DNA of 64,000 bases from Chryseobacterium culicis (GCF_002979755.1 NZ_PCPP01000001.1:2698665-2762664); one strand, 5' to 3'. Positions 35,862 to 45,773 are shown, counted from the first letter of the stretch. Numbers and translations: made by a program. The notes: generated from the sequence alone by a model not told the origin.

Positions 35862-35869
35862 CAAAGATA
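35862..35869 (-). promoter_or_regulatory. -7 box of the nusB promoter
   Basis: TATCTTTG followed by CCCCC on the minus strand, 23 bases before the nusB ATG. The divergent ABC transporter box lies 45 bases away. Confidence 0.65.
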
Positions 35870-35913
35870 CAAAATTTAAAATTGATGAAATTCGTAGTGT
35901 GATGACATTTTTG

Positions 35914-35921
35914 TAATTTTG
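35914..35921 (+). promoter_or_regulatory. -7 box of the ABC transporter promoter, near-leaderless
   Basis: TAATTTTG followed by CC ends only 9 bases before the ATG at 35931, so the mRNA leader should be no more than a few bases. Confidence 0.6.
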
Positions 35922-35930
35922 CCAAACTAT

Positions 35931-37592
35931 ATGAAAGCGCTAAAAACCTTAAACCCTTATTTTTGGAAACACAAAATACTATTGTTTTGGGGGGTACTCT
36001 TTATCATCGCCAGTAATTTCTTTAATATATATAAGGTTCAGTTTGTAGGAAAATCTGTAGATGAACTTACTAAAAGTGGGAATCTTGGCTTCAATCAGCA
36101 AGTTTTAATTTATGTTGGGATTATTGTAGGATGTTCTCTTTTAACCGGATTCTTCACCTTTATGATGAGGCAGACTATTATTGTTGCCTCCAGAAGAATA
36201 GAATACGAGCTTAAAAATAAGATCTACAGACATTATCAGGATTTATCTTTAACAGATTATAAGCAGACTACCATCGGAGATCTGATGAACAGATTGAGTG
36301 AAGATGTTGTGGCAGTAAGAATGTACCTTGGTCCCGGAGTGATGTATGTAGCTAATTTGATCGTCCTGGTATTGATTACGGCTATTTATATGGTAAAAAC
36401 GGATGCTTCTATGACGATGTGGACTTTACTTCCGCTTCCGATTTTATCTTATGCCATTTATAAAGTAAGTTCGATCATTAACAAAAAGTCGAAGATCATG
36501 CAGAAAAGCCAGTCTGCGATTTCTACTTTTGTACAGGACAGTTTTTCTGGAATTCGTGTGGTAAAATTTTTCGCGAGAGAAAAATACATTGGGAAAAACT
36601 ACGGGATAAAAGTCACAGATTATCAAAATAAAGCATTAGATCTTGCCAAAACAGAAGCCTACTTCTTTACTATTATTCTTTTTGTCATCGGATTATTAAA
36701 CGTAGCGGTTATCTGGATTGGAGGCGCTAAATATATTGCAGGGGAATTGAGTATCGGTAAAATTGCAGATTTCTTCATGTATATCAACACCCTGATTTTC
36801 CCTTTCTCTATGGTAGGATGGGTAACTTCCGTCAATCAGAGAGCTGAAGCATCGATGCAGAGGATCAATGAATTCATGGATAAAAAGTCTGAGATTATTA
36901 ATACCAATTTTGAAAATTATCCTATCAAAGGAGATATAGAATTCAGAAACGTCTCTTATGTATATCCTAATACAGGAATCAAAGCTCTGGATAATTTAAG
37001 TTTCACTGTAAAAGCCGGAGAATCATTAGCTATTATGGGCAAAACCGGAAGCGGAAAATCAACGATTGCCTTGCTTTTATGTAGACTGATTGACCCGAGT
37101 GAAGGAGAGATTCTGATTGATGGCAAAAATCTGAAAGATCATAATCTGTACAACTACAGAAACTTTATCGGATATATTCCTCAGGAGAGCTATCTATTCT
37201 CTGATTCTATCGAAAATAATATTGGTTTTGCCATTGATAATCCTTCTCATGAGAAAGTGGTAGAGTACGCAAATATTGCCGATGTTCACAAAAATATTGT
37301 AGAGTTTAAAGATGAATATAAAACACTTGTAGGTGAACGGGGCGTAATGCTTTCCGGGGGACAAAAGCAAAGAATTTGTATCGCAAGAGCCTTAATTAAG
37401 GATCCTAATATCATTATTTTTGATGATTCTTTGTCTGCATTAGACACTGAAACGGAGCAGAATATTCTGGAAAATATTGATAAAAAAATCAGTAATGCTA
37501 CTTCCATAATTATCACACACAGAGAGTCTAGCGCTCAAAAAGCCCATCAAATTATCAACCTTACTGAAATTGCCAATTCTGTAACCGCATAG
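35931..37592 (+). CDS. ABC exporter, fused membrane and ATPase domains (MsbA-like)
   Basis: A 553-residue half-transporter. Six membrane helices (about 1-310) are followed by an ATPase domain (about 330-550). The latter has Walker A GKTGSGKST, signature LSGGQKQR, Walker B IIIFDDSLSALD and the H-loop IITHRES. It probably works as a homodimer exporting lipid or drug. An MsbA-like or multidrug role cannot be told apart by sequence. I start at 35931 because the promoter box lies immediately before it. Confidence 0.92.
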   Translation: MKALKTLNPYFWKHKILLFWGVLFIIASNFFNIYKVQFVGKSVDELTKSGNLGFNQQVLIYVGIIVGCSLLTGFFTFMMRQTIIVASRRIEYELKNKIYRHYQDLSLTDYKQTTIGDLMNRLSEDVVAVRMYLGPGVMYVANLIVLVLITAIYMVKTDASMTMWTLLPLPILSYAIYKVSSIINKKSKIMQKSQSAISTFVQDSFSGIRVVKFFAREKYIGKNYGIKVTDYQNKALDLAKTEAYFFTIILFVIGLLNVAVIWIGGAKYIAGELSIGKIADFFMYINTLIFPFSMVGWVTSVNQRAEASMQRINEFMDKKSEIINTNFENYPIKGDIEFRNVSYVYPNTGIKALDNLSFTVKAGESLAIMGKTGSGKSTIALLLCRLIDPSEGEILIDGKNLKDHNLYNYRNFIGYIPQESYLFSDSIENNIGFAIDNPSHEKVVEYANIADVHKNIVEFKDEYKTLVGERGVMLSGGQKQRICIARALIKDPNIIIFDDSLSALDTETEQNILENIDKKISNATSIIITHRESSAQKAHQIINLTEIANSVTA

Positions 37593-37654
37593 CCATTTCG
37601 TTCTCAATTGTTAAATAAATCATAAAAAAAATTTTGTGATTAAAAGAATTCTTT

Positions 37655-37662
37655 TATATTTG
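37655..37662 (+). promoter_or_regulatory. -7 box with TTTG upstream element before the PUR-alpha-like gene
   Basis: TATATTTG plus TTTG at 37633-37636, 18 bases apart, close to the Bacteroidota -33/-7 layout. The ATG at 37692 is 29 bases downstream. Confidence 0.65.
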
Positions 37663-37691
37663 TTCTTAACAAGATTAAAAAATATCTAACA

Positions 37692-38027
37692 ATGAGTGAA
37701 TACAAGGAACGCCATGAAAATGAGATTTTCACGAAGGTGTTAAAAGCAGGGAGAAGAACTTATTTCTTTGATGTGCGCGAGACGAAAGCAGGAGATTATT
37801 ATCTTACAATCACTGAGAGTAAGAAGAATTTCGGAGAGAATGGGGAAGCTACATTCGAGAAGCATAAAATTTACCTTTACAAGGAAGATTTTAAGAGTTT
37901 TCAGGAGATGTTTAATGAGTCCACAGATTTCATCATTAACGAAAAGGGTGAGGATGTAATTTCAGAAAAACATGACAAAGACTTTAAGAGCAGATCTTAT
38001 ACAATTGATTCTGACGACGAAGTTTAA
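37692..38027 (+). CDS. DUF3276 / PUR-alpha-like nucleic-acid-binding protein
   Basis: A 111-residue PUR-domain protein of the DUF3276 family found in Bacteroidota and spirochetes. Residues EIFTKVLKAGRRTYFFDVRETKAGDYYLTITE fit the PUR repeat fold (quoted here only as the key stretch AGRRTYFFDVRETK), followed by KHKIYLYKEDFKSF. The Borrelia member BpuR binds RNA and ssDNA. The C-terminus is acidic. A monocistronic unit with a strong promoter and terminator suggests high expression. Confidence 0.9.
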   Translation: MSEYKERHENEIFTKVLKAGRRTYFFDVRETKAGDYYLTITESKKNFGENGEATFEKHKIYLYKEDFKSFQEMFNESTDFIINEKGEDVISEKHDKDFKSRSYTIDSDDEV

Positions 38028-38046
38028 AAAGAATATCTAAAAACAC

Positions 38047-38073
38047 AAGCATCTGAAAAAGATGCTTTTTTTA
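38047..38073 (+). terminator. Terminator after the PUR-alpha-like gene
   Basis: Stem AAGCATCT / AGATGCTT with loop gaaaa and a T run. Confidence 0.9.
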
Positions 38074-38159
38074 TGCCATAAAACAGGATTCTTTATTAAC
38101 ACTTTTTATAGTTTGCCCAATCAATTTTAAACCTTACCGATTTTACTTGCTACATAAAA

Positions 38160-38181
38160 AAAACGGGCTAAAACCCGTTTC
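38160..38181 (-). terminator. Terminator of the tandem FG-GAP gene pair
   Basis: Stem AAACGGG / CCCGTTT, with an A run to the left (U tract on the minus strand), 32 bases past the stop. Confidence 0.85.
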
Positions 38182-38212
38182 TATTAATATTATATTTTTA
38201 TTCCTCATCTTA

Positions 38213-40501
38213 TTATCTTACAGATATTTCTTTTATATCTTCTCTTTCAAAAGATGCAGATTTCATAAAGCTGAACAATACATCTGGCAACTCATTATGG
38301 CAAGGATCTGATTGTTTGTTAGTAGGATTAGTAGCAGTATTTTTAATAACTTTTGCAGCAGAAAACATAACTACCCCTCCATCTTTCCTAAGGGTAACCA
38401 GTTCATCATTTTTTGAGCCTGGATCAAAGTTACCAAAGCACATTACATTATCTTTGGTTTGTAAAACAGGAAAACTTTCAATTCCAATATCATCTAAAAA
38501 TCGGATTCCATTTGACTTATTCAGTTTAAAGATTTTATATTCTCCGTCAAAATTTCGGTGGGCAATAATTTCATCCGCTCCATCACCATCAAGGTTTCCA
38601 ACAGCCAGTCCTTTCCAATCTGAACCGGCACCAAATCCTATAGATTTATCAATCAGCGTCATTACCCCATTATCGTCAATATCATAAGCATATACACCAT
38701 TCTGCATATAATCTTCAGCATCAATCAGCAATACAATTTCATCTTTTGGATCGTCATCAAGATTACCCGCAGCAACCGCTTTAATCTTGGAATTCACAGG
38801 CAGATTGAGCTGATTAAAATACACCAATTCAGGATCAGTACCATTAAATTTGTATACTCTTACTTCTTTGTTGTAATTTCTGACAGCAATAAAATCATCT
38901 TTTCCCCCACTGATAAAATCCCCGGCAGTAATACCTACCCAATCTGATTCTGCCCCAAAACCAGTAAATTTTGAATGCTCAACGATTTGGTTATTTTCAA
39001 TTTTAAAAATATAAAAGCCATTATTATTAAAATCAGCATGATCACTCAAGGCAATAATTTCACTTTTATTATCTCCAAAGAAATCACCTGCTCCTAATCC
39101 TTTCCAATTGTAGGGACCACTATAGACCATGCTGTTTGTAACAGTACGGAAACCCTTATCATAAGGTTCCAGAGTACCTATCATCCCATCATAATTTCTG
39201 ATTGTTACAAATTCATCATTACTATCTCCATCAAAATTACCCTTTGCAACTCCTCTCCAGTCAGAATCCACACCCCACAAATGGTGAGTATTTACCGGCA
39301 CAATAAAGTTTTCATAATTTGCTAAAAGCGCTAATGTTAAAGGTGATTTTTCTACATCGATATGATCATAATAATTTTTCGCTGCCTGTAAATCTGCAAT
39401 CATTTGGTATAATGGTTTATTTTTTTTGGATAGATATAACCACATATAACTAATGTAATCACCATATGCCAAACTACCTGATGGGCTATTTTTAATATCC
39501 CAAATTTTATCATGTCCTACTCTGCCACTTATATTCAATGGAGATCTGTAGAGATCATTTGTGAAAGTATTAGAATATGCTTTAATATCTGATTCCAGAT
39601 AAATAAAGCTTCCTCCCTCTGAAATTTCATATTGATAACATTCGTAGGGAAAGCTCATGGTAAAGCCACCGTGAGAAATATCTTCCGGCAAATCATTAGT
39701 ATTCCAATATGGCCAAATATTAGCTCCTGAATTAGTATTGAATGATGTATTAAGCTTAATATAGTTCGATAGTTGTCGTATTTTTGTTAGATATTGTCCT
39801 TCTGAAGTTGCTCTATACATTTGCACAAATACTCTTCCTATTGAGCTTTGCATATTAAAGGGGCAAATTCCGATATGCTCTATTGGGGCATCATTTCGTT
39901 CTTTATAATAACCTATATTGCCAGGTTCAGTATACCATTGATCTTCATGATAATTAATGGTTTCTTTTGCTTTTTGTATAATATCATCAGCAATAACATT
40001 AAAAGTCATATTATTATATCGTCCACCTGATTGGTACAATATATTTTGAATGTTGCTATCTTTTTTAATAATCGCTGCAAACTTAGCCATAGGGTAAATT
40101 ATGTTCGCACTATGAACTAAATGTCCATAAGCATTTCCATCACCTGGGGTTGTATTATAATGATCGGTTGACCATGCAGCCCCAGAAACACCACGATAAT
40201 CAGAAATATTGCTTACGTTTGGTAGTTGCAGCAGATCTCTAAGATTATCTCTTCTATCAATTGTATTGCCTATACATTTTATTAAGGTTTTTGCATATTT
40301 TTCGTCATGCGTTTTTTCATACATCAATACCAATGCTTCCATGTTGGCTGGTACACCCCAAGAAAAAGCTTGCTGGTCAAAACTGACTGAGTTTCCCACC
40401 GAAATACTATACCCCATACTGTCAAAAAGATTCTGATAATAAGATTGGGCATAAGACTTTAGAGCAAATAACAGAATGAGGGTTATAAAGAGTTTTTTCA
40501 T
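38213..40501 (-). CDS. Secreted protein with helical N-terminal domain and FG-GAP/VCBS-like repeats (paralog 2)
   Basis: A 762-residue protein with a signal peptide ending in KSYAQ. Residues about 20-400 form a helical region with conserved blocks FSWGVPANMEALVLMYEKTH, ISDYRGVSGAAWSTDHYNTT and PFNMQSSIGRVFVQMYRAT, which resembles (alpha/alpha) toroid carbohydrate-active enzymes but matches no family I can name. From about residue 406 to 725 come about six beta-propeller-like repeats of the form DWxGxxxGxFxGDxxDExxxxRNxDG, like FG-GAP/VCBS calcium-binding repeats. No T9SS sorting domain is visible. It follows its paralog by 46 bases in one operon. Confidence 0.75.
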   Translation of the reverse strand: MKKLFITLILLFALKSYAQSYYQNLFDSMGYSISVGNSVSFDQQAFSWGVPANMEALVLMYEKTHDEKYAKTLIKCIGNTIDRRDNLRDLLQLPNVSNISDYRGVSGAAWSTDHYNTTPGDGNAYGHLVHSANIIYPMAKFAAIIKKDSNIQNILYQSGGRYNNMTFNVIADDIIQKAKETINYHEDQWYTEPGNIGYYKERNDAPIEHIGICPFNMQSSIGRVFVQMYRATSEGQYLTKIRQLSNYIKLNTSFNTNSGANIWPYWNTNDLPEDISHGGFTMSFPYECYQYEISEGGSFIYLESDIKAYSNTFTNDLYRSPLNISGRVGHDKIWDIKNSPSGSLAYGDYISYMWLYLSKKNKPLYQMIADLQAAKNYYDHIDVEKSPLTLALLANYENFIVPVNTHHLWGVDSDWRGVAKGNFDGDSNDEFVTIRNYDGMIGTLEPYDKGFRTVTNSMVYSGPYNWKGLGAGDFFGDNKSEIIALSDHADFNNNGFYIFKIENNQIVEHSKFTGFGAESDWVGITAGDFISGGKDDFIAVRNYNKEVRVYKFNGTDPELVYFNQLNLPVNSKIKAVAAGNLDDDPKDEIVLLIDAEDYMQNGVYAYDIDDNGVMTLIDKSIGFGAGSDWKGLAVGNLDGDGADEIIAHRNFDGEYKIFKLNKSNGIRFLDDIGIESFPVLQTKDNVMCFGNFDPGSKNDELVTLRKDGGVVMFSAAKVIKNTATNPTNKQSDPCHNELPDVLFSFMKSASFEREDIKEISVR

Positions 40502-40547
40502 ATTTTTATTTTTAAGATGTTCAAATGCATTTCAGGACCAATACAAT

Positions 40548-42860
40548 TTATTTATTAAAACGAACAGGCTTCAGAAAACTAAATAACTCATTGGGAAGCT
40601 CATTCTGACAAGGATCATCTGAGCTCTTATTACTGTTAGGAGTACTTTTGATAACTTTTGCAGCAGAAAACATCACTATTCCTCCATCTTTCCTAAGGGT
40701 AACCAGTTCTTCATTTTGTGAACTTGAATCAAAGTTTCCAAAGCACATTACATTATCTTCGGTTTGTAAAAGAGGAAAACTTTCTGATCCAACACCATTT
40801 AAAATATTCCCGTTTAGTTTGTATACATTATACTCTCCATCAAAATTTCTGTGAGCAATAATTTCATCCACTCCACTACCATCAAGATTACCAACAGCTA
40901 ACCCTCTCCATTCTGAAGCAGGTCCCCAATTGGTACGTTCAGCAATCTTTGTCATTATTCCATTATCATCTATATCGTAAACATGTATTCCGCTATATGC
41001 AGCATCAGGAGAATTTACAAGTAATACAATTTCATCTTTATCTTCATTATCAAGATTCCCTGAAGCTACTGCTGCAATTTTAGAATTTGCAGGTAAATTA
41101 AGTGCATTACTATAAACGGGCTGGGCAGTAGTTCCGTTAAATTTATATACAATGACTTCTGTATTATAGTTTCTGGCAACAATAAAATCATCTTTTCCTC
41201 CGCTGATAAAGTTTCCTGCAGCTACTCCTGCCCAATCGGATTGTGTCCCCCAGCCTGTAATCTTATCACTTTCAATAATATTATTATTTTCAATTTTTAA
41301 AACGTAAATACCATTATCAGCGTTATTAGAATGATTGCTTAATGCTATCATCTCACTTTTATTATCTCCAAAAAAATCACCAGCCGCAATTCCTCTCCAG
41401 TCAAATGAATTTCCATAAACTTTAGGGTTCGGAAACTTATAAAACATTCTGCCCTGAGGCTTCATAATACCTATCATCCCATCGAAATTTCTGATTACGA
41501 CAAACTCATCTTTGGCTTCTCCATAAAAACGTCCATTCGCAACTCCTTTCCAATCAGAAGCCGCTCCCCACTCATGATCTGTATGGGTAGGCACAATTAA
41601 CTTTTCATGAGCTGCTAAAAGGGCGATTGTAAGAGAAGAGTAATAAGATAAATTATTGATGGGGATTTTAGTATAGTAATTTTTAGCTGCATAAAAATCG
41701 TCAACTAACTGATATATTTTTCTATCATAATCTGAAAGACATAGCCATCTATAAGAAATATAATTATCAAATGATGCTTCGGGAGTTATAGCTCCAGACT
41801 TAACATCCCAGGATTTACTATGATCACCAACTCCTACATGGATGAATAAAGGAGATGACGAAATATCCTTAGCTAAGGTATTAGAATAGGCTTTCATGTC
41901 AGAATCGGTATAAATAAGATTTCCACCCATTAGAATTCCATACTTCCAACATTCGTATGGAAAAGCTATAGTTAAGCCCGCGTGAGAAATATCATCAGGA
42001 AGTAAAGCATTCTTTTTCCAATATTTCCAAGTATTTGCCCCCAGATTGGGATCAAGAACGGTATTCAATTTTAAGAAATTAGCAATTTGATTAAGTTGTT
42101 TAAGATATTCCACATCATCTGTTGCCCTATACATTTGTACCAAAACCCTCCCCATAGAACTTTGCATATTAAATGGAGAAATTATACCCTTATGCTTTAT
42201 TGGTGGGGAATCAACATTAATGGAATCTCTTTCTTTATAATAACCTATAATATTGTTAGAATTAGGAGAAGACTCAGTATGCCATTGATCCGCATGATAA
42301 AGAAGGGTCTCTTTCACCCTATCTATCAAATCATTAGCAATAATAAGGTATTTTTTGCCAGCGTAGCGACCAGGAGGAATCGAATCCGACTTCAAATTGT
42401 GAAGTGTCAAATCTTTCTTCACTATTGCGGCAAATTTAGCCATAGGATATGTAATATTAGCGCTGTGCACCATATGAGCATAAGTATCTCCTGAATCCTC
42501 AGTTGTATTATAATGATTGGTAGACCATGCAGCACCAGAAATTCCACGGTAATCAGATATATTACTAATGCCAAATTGTTGTAGATTTAGCAGGTCTCTA
42601 AGATCATCTCTTCTGTCAATTACATTACCCATACATCGTATCAAAGTATTAGCATATTTAGGATCATGCGTTTTTTCATACATCAATACTAATGCTTCCA
42701 TGTGAGCAGATGTTGCCCATGAAAAATCAGTTTGATTTCCACTTTCGGAATACCCAAGGTGGACATCATACCCCATACTATCAAAAAAATCCCGATAATA
42801 AGATTGAGCATAAGACTTTAATACAAGTAATATTGTGAGAATTGTAAAGAGTTTTTTCAT
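40548..42860 (-). CDS. Secreted protein with helical N-terminal domain and FG-GAP/VCBS-like repeats (paralog 1)
   Basis: A 770-residue paralog of the downstream gene with the same plan. The signal peptide ends in KSYAQ, the helical domain spans about 20-420 (FSWATSAHMEALVLMYEKTH, ISDYRGISGAAWSTNHYNTT, PFNMQSSMGRVLVQMYRAT), and the propeller-like repeats start near H429. I start at 42860 (MKKLFTILTILL); the upstream ATG would extend the signal peptide unusually. The two copies share most residues, so they arose by tandem duplication. The substrate is unknown; a polysaccharide-acting enzyme is plausible from the helical fold guess. Confidence 0.75.
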   Translation of the reverse strand: MKKLFTILTILLVLKSYAQSYYRDFFDSMGYDVHLGYSESGNQTDFSWATSAHMEALVLMYEKTHDPKYANTLIRCMGNVIDRRDDLRDLLNLQQFGISNISDYRGISGAAWSTNHYNTTEDSGDTYAHMVHSANITYPMAKFAAIVKKDLTLHNLKSDSIPPGRYAGKKYLIIANDLIDRVKETLLYHADQWHTESSPNSNNIIGYYKERDSINVDSPPIKHKGIISPFNMQSSMGRVLVQMYRATDDVEYLKQLNQIANFLKLNTVLDPNLGANTWKYWKKNALLPDDISHAGLTIAFPYECWKYGILMGGNLIYTDSDMKAYSNTLAKDISSSPLFIHVGVGDHSKSWDVKSGAITPEASFDNYISYRWLCLSDYDRKIYQLVDDFYAAKNYYTKIPINNLSYYSSLTIALLAAHEKLIVPTHTDHEWGAASDWKGVANGRFYGEAKDEFVVIRNFDGMIGIMKPQGRMFYKFPNPKVYGNSFDWRGIAAGDFFGDNKSEMIALSNHSNNADNGIYVLKIENNNIIESDKITGWGTQSDWAGVAAGNFISGGKDDFIVARNYNTEVIVYKFNGTTAQPVYSNALNLPANSKIAAVASGNLDNEDKDEIVLLVNSPDAAYSGIHVYDIDDNGIMTKIAERTNWGPASEWRGLAVGNLDGSGVDEIIAHRNFDGEYNVYKLNGNILNGVGSESFPLLQTEDNVMCFGNFDSSSQNEELVTLRKDGGIVMFSAAKVIKSTPNSNKSSDDPCQNELPNELFSFLKPVRFNK

Positions 42861-42921
42861 AGTAATAGTTTTAGATTTTAAGATCATTTAAAGGGAGTTA
42901 TTTCCCGCGATTTTGGCAAAA

Positions 42922-42929
42922 CAAATATA
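42922..42929 (-). promoter_or_regulatory. -7 box of the tandem FG-GAP operon
   Basis: TATATTTG on the minus strand, 61 bases before the chosen ATG. Confidence 0.5.
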
Positions 42930-43087
42930 AAATTTTCAATCACAAACCTGTGTATTTATTTCAAAGGATGAGAAGAACACCATTTTTATGCGCTGACATA
43001 AGATTATAAGCGAAATACATGAAAAAAAATTGAGAAAAAAGTAAAAAAGAAAACCTTCAGTGATTACTGAAATGGGCACAAAATAAA

Positions 43088-43114
43088 AAAGTACACTTTC
43101 AAAAAGTGTACTTT
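43088..43114 (-). terminator. Terminator after tRNA-His
   Basis: Stem AAAGTACACTTT / AAAGTGTACTTT directly after the tRNA 3' end, with an A run on the left (U tract on the minus strand). Confidence 0.85.
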
Positions 43115-43119
43115 CTTTG

Positions 43120-43193
<74 letters not shown>

Positions 43194-43229
43194 CGTTTTC
43201 TGAGTGCAAATATAGGACAATTTCCTCAA

Positions 43230-43949
43230 CTACCAAACAATTCCGTCAAAATTTTTCAAAGAAATTAATTTCTCAGACGTAAAGCCCTCAGCATAAGTAA
43301 CTCCCGATAATCGGCCTAAATCCTGCGCTCGGTATGTTAAGCTCTCATAAAAGTCTTTTGTCGTAATAGGAGTCTCAGGCTCTTTAGAAGTCGGGTCATA
43401 AAACTGAGTTTTGTAGGCCATGCAAGCTTCTAATTTTGTATTAAGATGTTCTGAAATGTCAATTACAAATTCCGGTTTGATATCTTTCCATTGGATATAG
43501 TGAAAAACATGTTTAGGTCTCCATACTTCCTGATTGTCTCCATCCAATACGGTTTCAATTTTTCTCAGCCCGGACAAAAAGCACGCATCCGACACTAATT
43601 TCGCTCCTTTTGCATGGTCTGGATGTCTATCATCAATTGCGTTGGCCAACACGATTTCTGGTCTGTATTTACGAATCATTTTTACGATCCTCATTTGGTA
43701 CTCTTCAGAATTTACCAAAAAACCATCTTTCATTCCCAGATTCTCTCTGGCGGAAAGCCCTAAGATTTTAGCAGCATCAGCCGCTTCTGCATTTCTGGTT
43801 TCATCAGTTCCCCTTGTTCCCAATTCTCCTCTCGTAAGATCTACAACCACACATTTTTTTCCTTCAGAAACCATTTTAGCAATAGTTCCTCCACATCCAA
43901 GTTCTACATCATCAGGATGGGCGCCAAAAGCAAGTATATCAGTTTTCAT
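43230..43949 (-). CDS. bshB1: Bacillithiol biosynthesis deacetylase BshB1
   Basis: Zinc-dependent N-deacetylase that converts GlcNAc-malate to GlcN-malate in bacillithiol synthesis. The 239-residue LmbE-type protein starts MKTDILAFGAHPDDVELGCGG; the HPDD (H12, D14, D15) and DDRHPDHAKG motifs hold zinc and catalytic residues. The length and ending agree with BshB1. The TAnnTTTG box at 43955-43962 ends only five bases before the ATG, so translation may be leaderless. It follows the terminator of the TPR gene. Confidence 0.92.
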   Translation of the reverse strand: MKTDILAFGAHPDDVELGCGGTIAKMVSEGKKCVVVDLTRGELGTRGTDETRNAEAADAAKILGLSARENLGMKDGFLVNSEEYQMRIVKMIRKYRPEIVLANAIDDRHPDHAKGAKLVSDACFLSGLRKIETVLDGDNQEVWRPKHVFHYIQWKDIKPEFVIDISEHLNTKLEACMAYKTQFYDPTSKEPETPITTKDFYESLTYRAQDLGRLSGVTYAEGFTSEKLISLKNFDGIVW

Positions 43950-43954
43950 AAATT

Positions 43955-43962
43955 CAAAGATA
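43955..43962 (-). promoter_or_regulatory. -7 box abutting the bshB1 start
   Basis: TATCTTTG on the minus strand, with five bases (AATTT) before the ATG at 43949. Confidence 0.55.
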
Positions 43963-43975
43963 GGATTTAAAATAA

Positions 43976-44005
43976 AAACTTCCCAAACATTACGAATGGG
44001 AAGTT
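43976..44005 (-). terminator. Terminator after the TPR gene
   Basis: Stem AAACTTCCCA / TGGGAAGTTT, with an A-rich left flank forming the U tract on the minus strand. Confidence 0.85.
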
Positions 44006-44031
44006 TTAATATCTATAATTTAAAATTTAAA

Positions 44032-45684
44032 TTACTTATTGATTTCTGCATTTAATTTTACAGCATCCTGATAAGTAGGATCTAGCTGTAAAGACTTAGC
44101 TACATAATCTTTTGCTTTTGCCGCATCAGAATCTTTGCTCATATAAGCTACCGCAAAGTAAGCGTAAGCAAGAGTCTGCTTGTTAGCCTCCTGATCAGCT
44201 GGTTTTACTGTACTGATGAATTTTTCATAAGCCAATTTTGCCGCATCATTGTTTCCAGCTTGCTGGTAAGAATACCCCTGGCTGTAATATGCAGGAGCCC
44301 AATCAGGAAGAAGAGCTGACATTTTTTGCCATGTAAGAATTGCTCCGTTCCAGTTTTTAATATCCTGGTAAGCTGTTGCTAATTTAAATAGAGCATCAGA
44401 ATCCTGGTTGTTTGCCGCCACCTGCTGTTTCAATGCTTCAATTGCAGGGTTAGTAGGTCCTTTATCAACTTCTGATTGAGACACACCACCGCCACCTGCG
44501 ATGTTAGCTAATTCCAGATCCCATTTCATGGTCTCATCTTTAGCAGCTTTTGCAATAGCAACTTTCTGCTGAGCTTCCGTCATTAAAGCTGTTTTTTTAG
44601 CAGCATCCTTTTCATCTTTTGCTAAACCTGCAGCGATAAGTCCTTGTAAACCTTGGTCAGCAGGCTGTACTCTTGTTTTTTCAGCCTGAGAAACGAAAGT
44701 ATCCATATTCTGCTTAGCATCAGTATAGTTTTTATCTGCATACGCCTGGTAAGCTCTTAATTTGAACTTAATAGGATCATCGATTTTATCAAAGATTTTA
44801 TCCAATACCGTTTTAGAGTTTGCATAATCTTCATTCGTGAAGTATAACTTAGCAATTTCTAATTGAGTATATGGATCTTCGTCAGCATATTTTGTATAGT
44901 TGATAAGATCCTGTGTTGCTTTTGCATTTTGTTGGTATCTGATATCATAACCAGCCAATGCCTTATATGCAGGAGCATAAGTAGCATCTACACCAATAGC
45001 TTTATCAATGTTTTGTTTAGCTTGCTGCCATTGTTGTGCTGCCATCCATAAAGTTGCCATTCTTGTATAAACGGAAGCTTTATTTTTAGCACTAGGTAAT
45101 GCTTTATCATAAGCAGACATAGCCTCTCCCGGCATTCTCTTTAATCTGTAAGCATCTCCTAATGTATAGTAATAGTGTGCAGGAACACCTTTTTTCTGAG
45201 CTTTCTCAATCGCTTTAGTCAAAAACTGGATAGCTAGATCTGGTGAACTGTTTTTTTCAAATAAAGTTAAAGCTTCTGCCGCTCTGAACAGCACTTCAGC
45301 ATCTTTTTCTCTTGAATCAGTAACTACTTTTTGAATTTCAGCAATGGCATTTTTATCTCCTTTACCTAATTTAACAGCAGCTAAACCAATTTTGTTTAGA
45401 TAGCTTTTATTGTCAGCAGCTAAACCTTTGTTGAAATTTTCAGTTGCTTTAGCATAGTCTGGCTCTCCTTGTCTTAAGAAAGTATTTCCTAAATAGAAGT
45501 AGTTATCAGCTGTAGGCTCTTTAGCGATCATTTCAGTGAAATTTGTTTTTGCCTGCGCAAATTTATCACTGTCTATACTGTTAATACCATCCTGCAATGT
45601 CTGTGCAGAGGCAAAACCGGTAAAAAATACCACGGCTGCTCCAAAAGCAATCTTCTTTACATTCATATTCATTATATCTTTCAT
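44032..45684 (-). CDS. Periplasmic TPR-repeat protein
   Basis: A 550-residue protein with a signal peptide ending in FASAQ, then a long series of tetratricopeptide repeats (YFYLGNTFLRQGEPDYAKA, HYYYTLGDAYRLKRMPGEA, and others) up to the C-terminus. The start is uncertain: 45684, 45672 and 45666 are all in-frame ATGs, and the signal peptide fits any of them. It is the last gene of a group with a PstS-like lipoprotein and TonB-ExbD-ExbD-ExbB. In Flavobacteriia this grouping is conserved, suggesting a shared envelope role, but the role is not established. Confidence 0.82.
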   Translation of the reverse strand: MKDIMNMNVKKIAFGAAVVFFTGFASAQTLQDGINSIDSDKFAQAKTNFTEMIAKEPTADNYFYLGNTFLRQGEPDYAKATENFNKGLAADNKSYLNKIGLAAVKLGKGDKNAIAEIQKVVTDSREKDAEVLFRAAEALTLFEKNSSPDLAIQFLTKAIEKAQKKGVPAHYYYTLGDAYRLKRMPGEAMSAYDKALPSAKNKASVYTRMATLWMAAQQWQQAKQNIDKAIGVDATYAPAYKALAGYDIRYQQNAKATQDLINYTKYADEDPYTQLEIAKLYFTNEDYANSKTVLDKIFDKIDDPIKFKLRAYQAYADKNYTDAKQNMDTFVSQAEKTRVQPADQGLQGLIAAGLAKDEKDAAKKTALMTEAQQKVAIAKAAKDETMKWDLELANIAGGGGVSQSEVDKGPTNPAIEALKQQVAANNQDSDALFKLATAYQDIKNWNGAILTWQKMSALLPDWAPAYYSQGYSYQQAGNNDAAKLAYEKFISTVKPADQEANKQTLAYAYFAVAYMSKDSDAAKAKDYVAKSLQLDPTYQDAVKLNAEINK

Positions 45685-45773
45685 TTTATATTTTCTAATA
45701 ATTGAGTTATATTCTACACAATTTTCAGACCAAATCAATATTTTATTAGGGATAAATTGTGAATTTAATTTTT

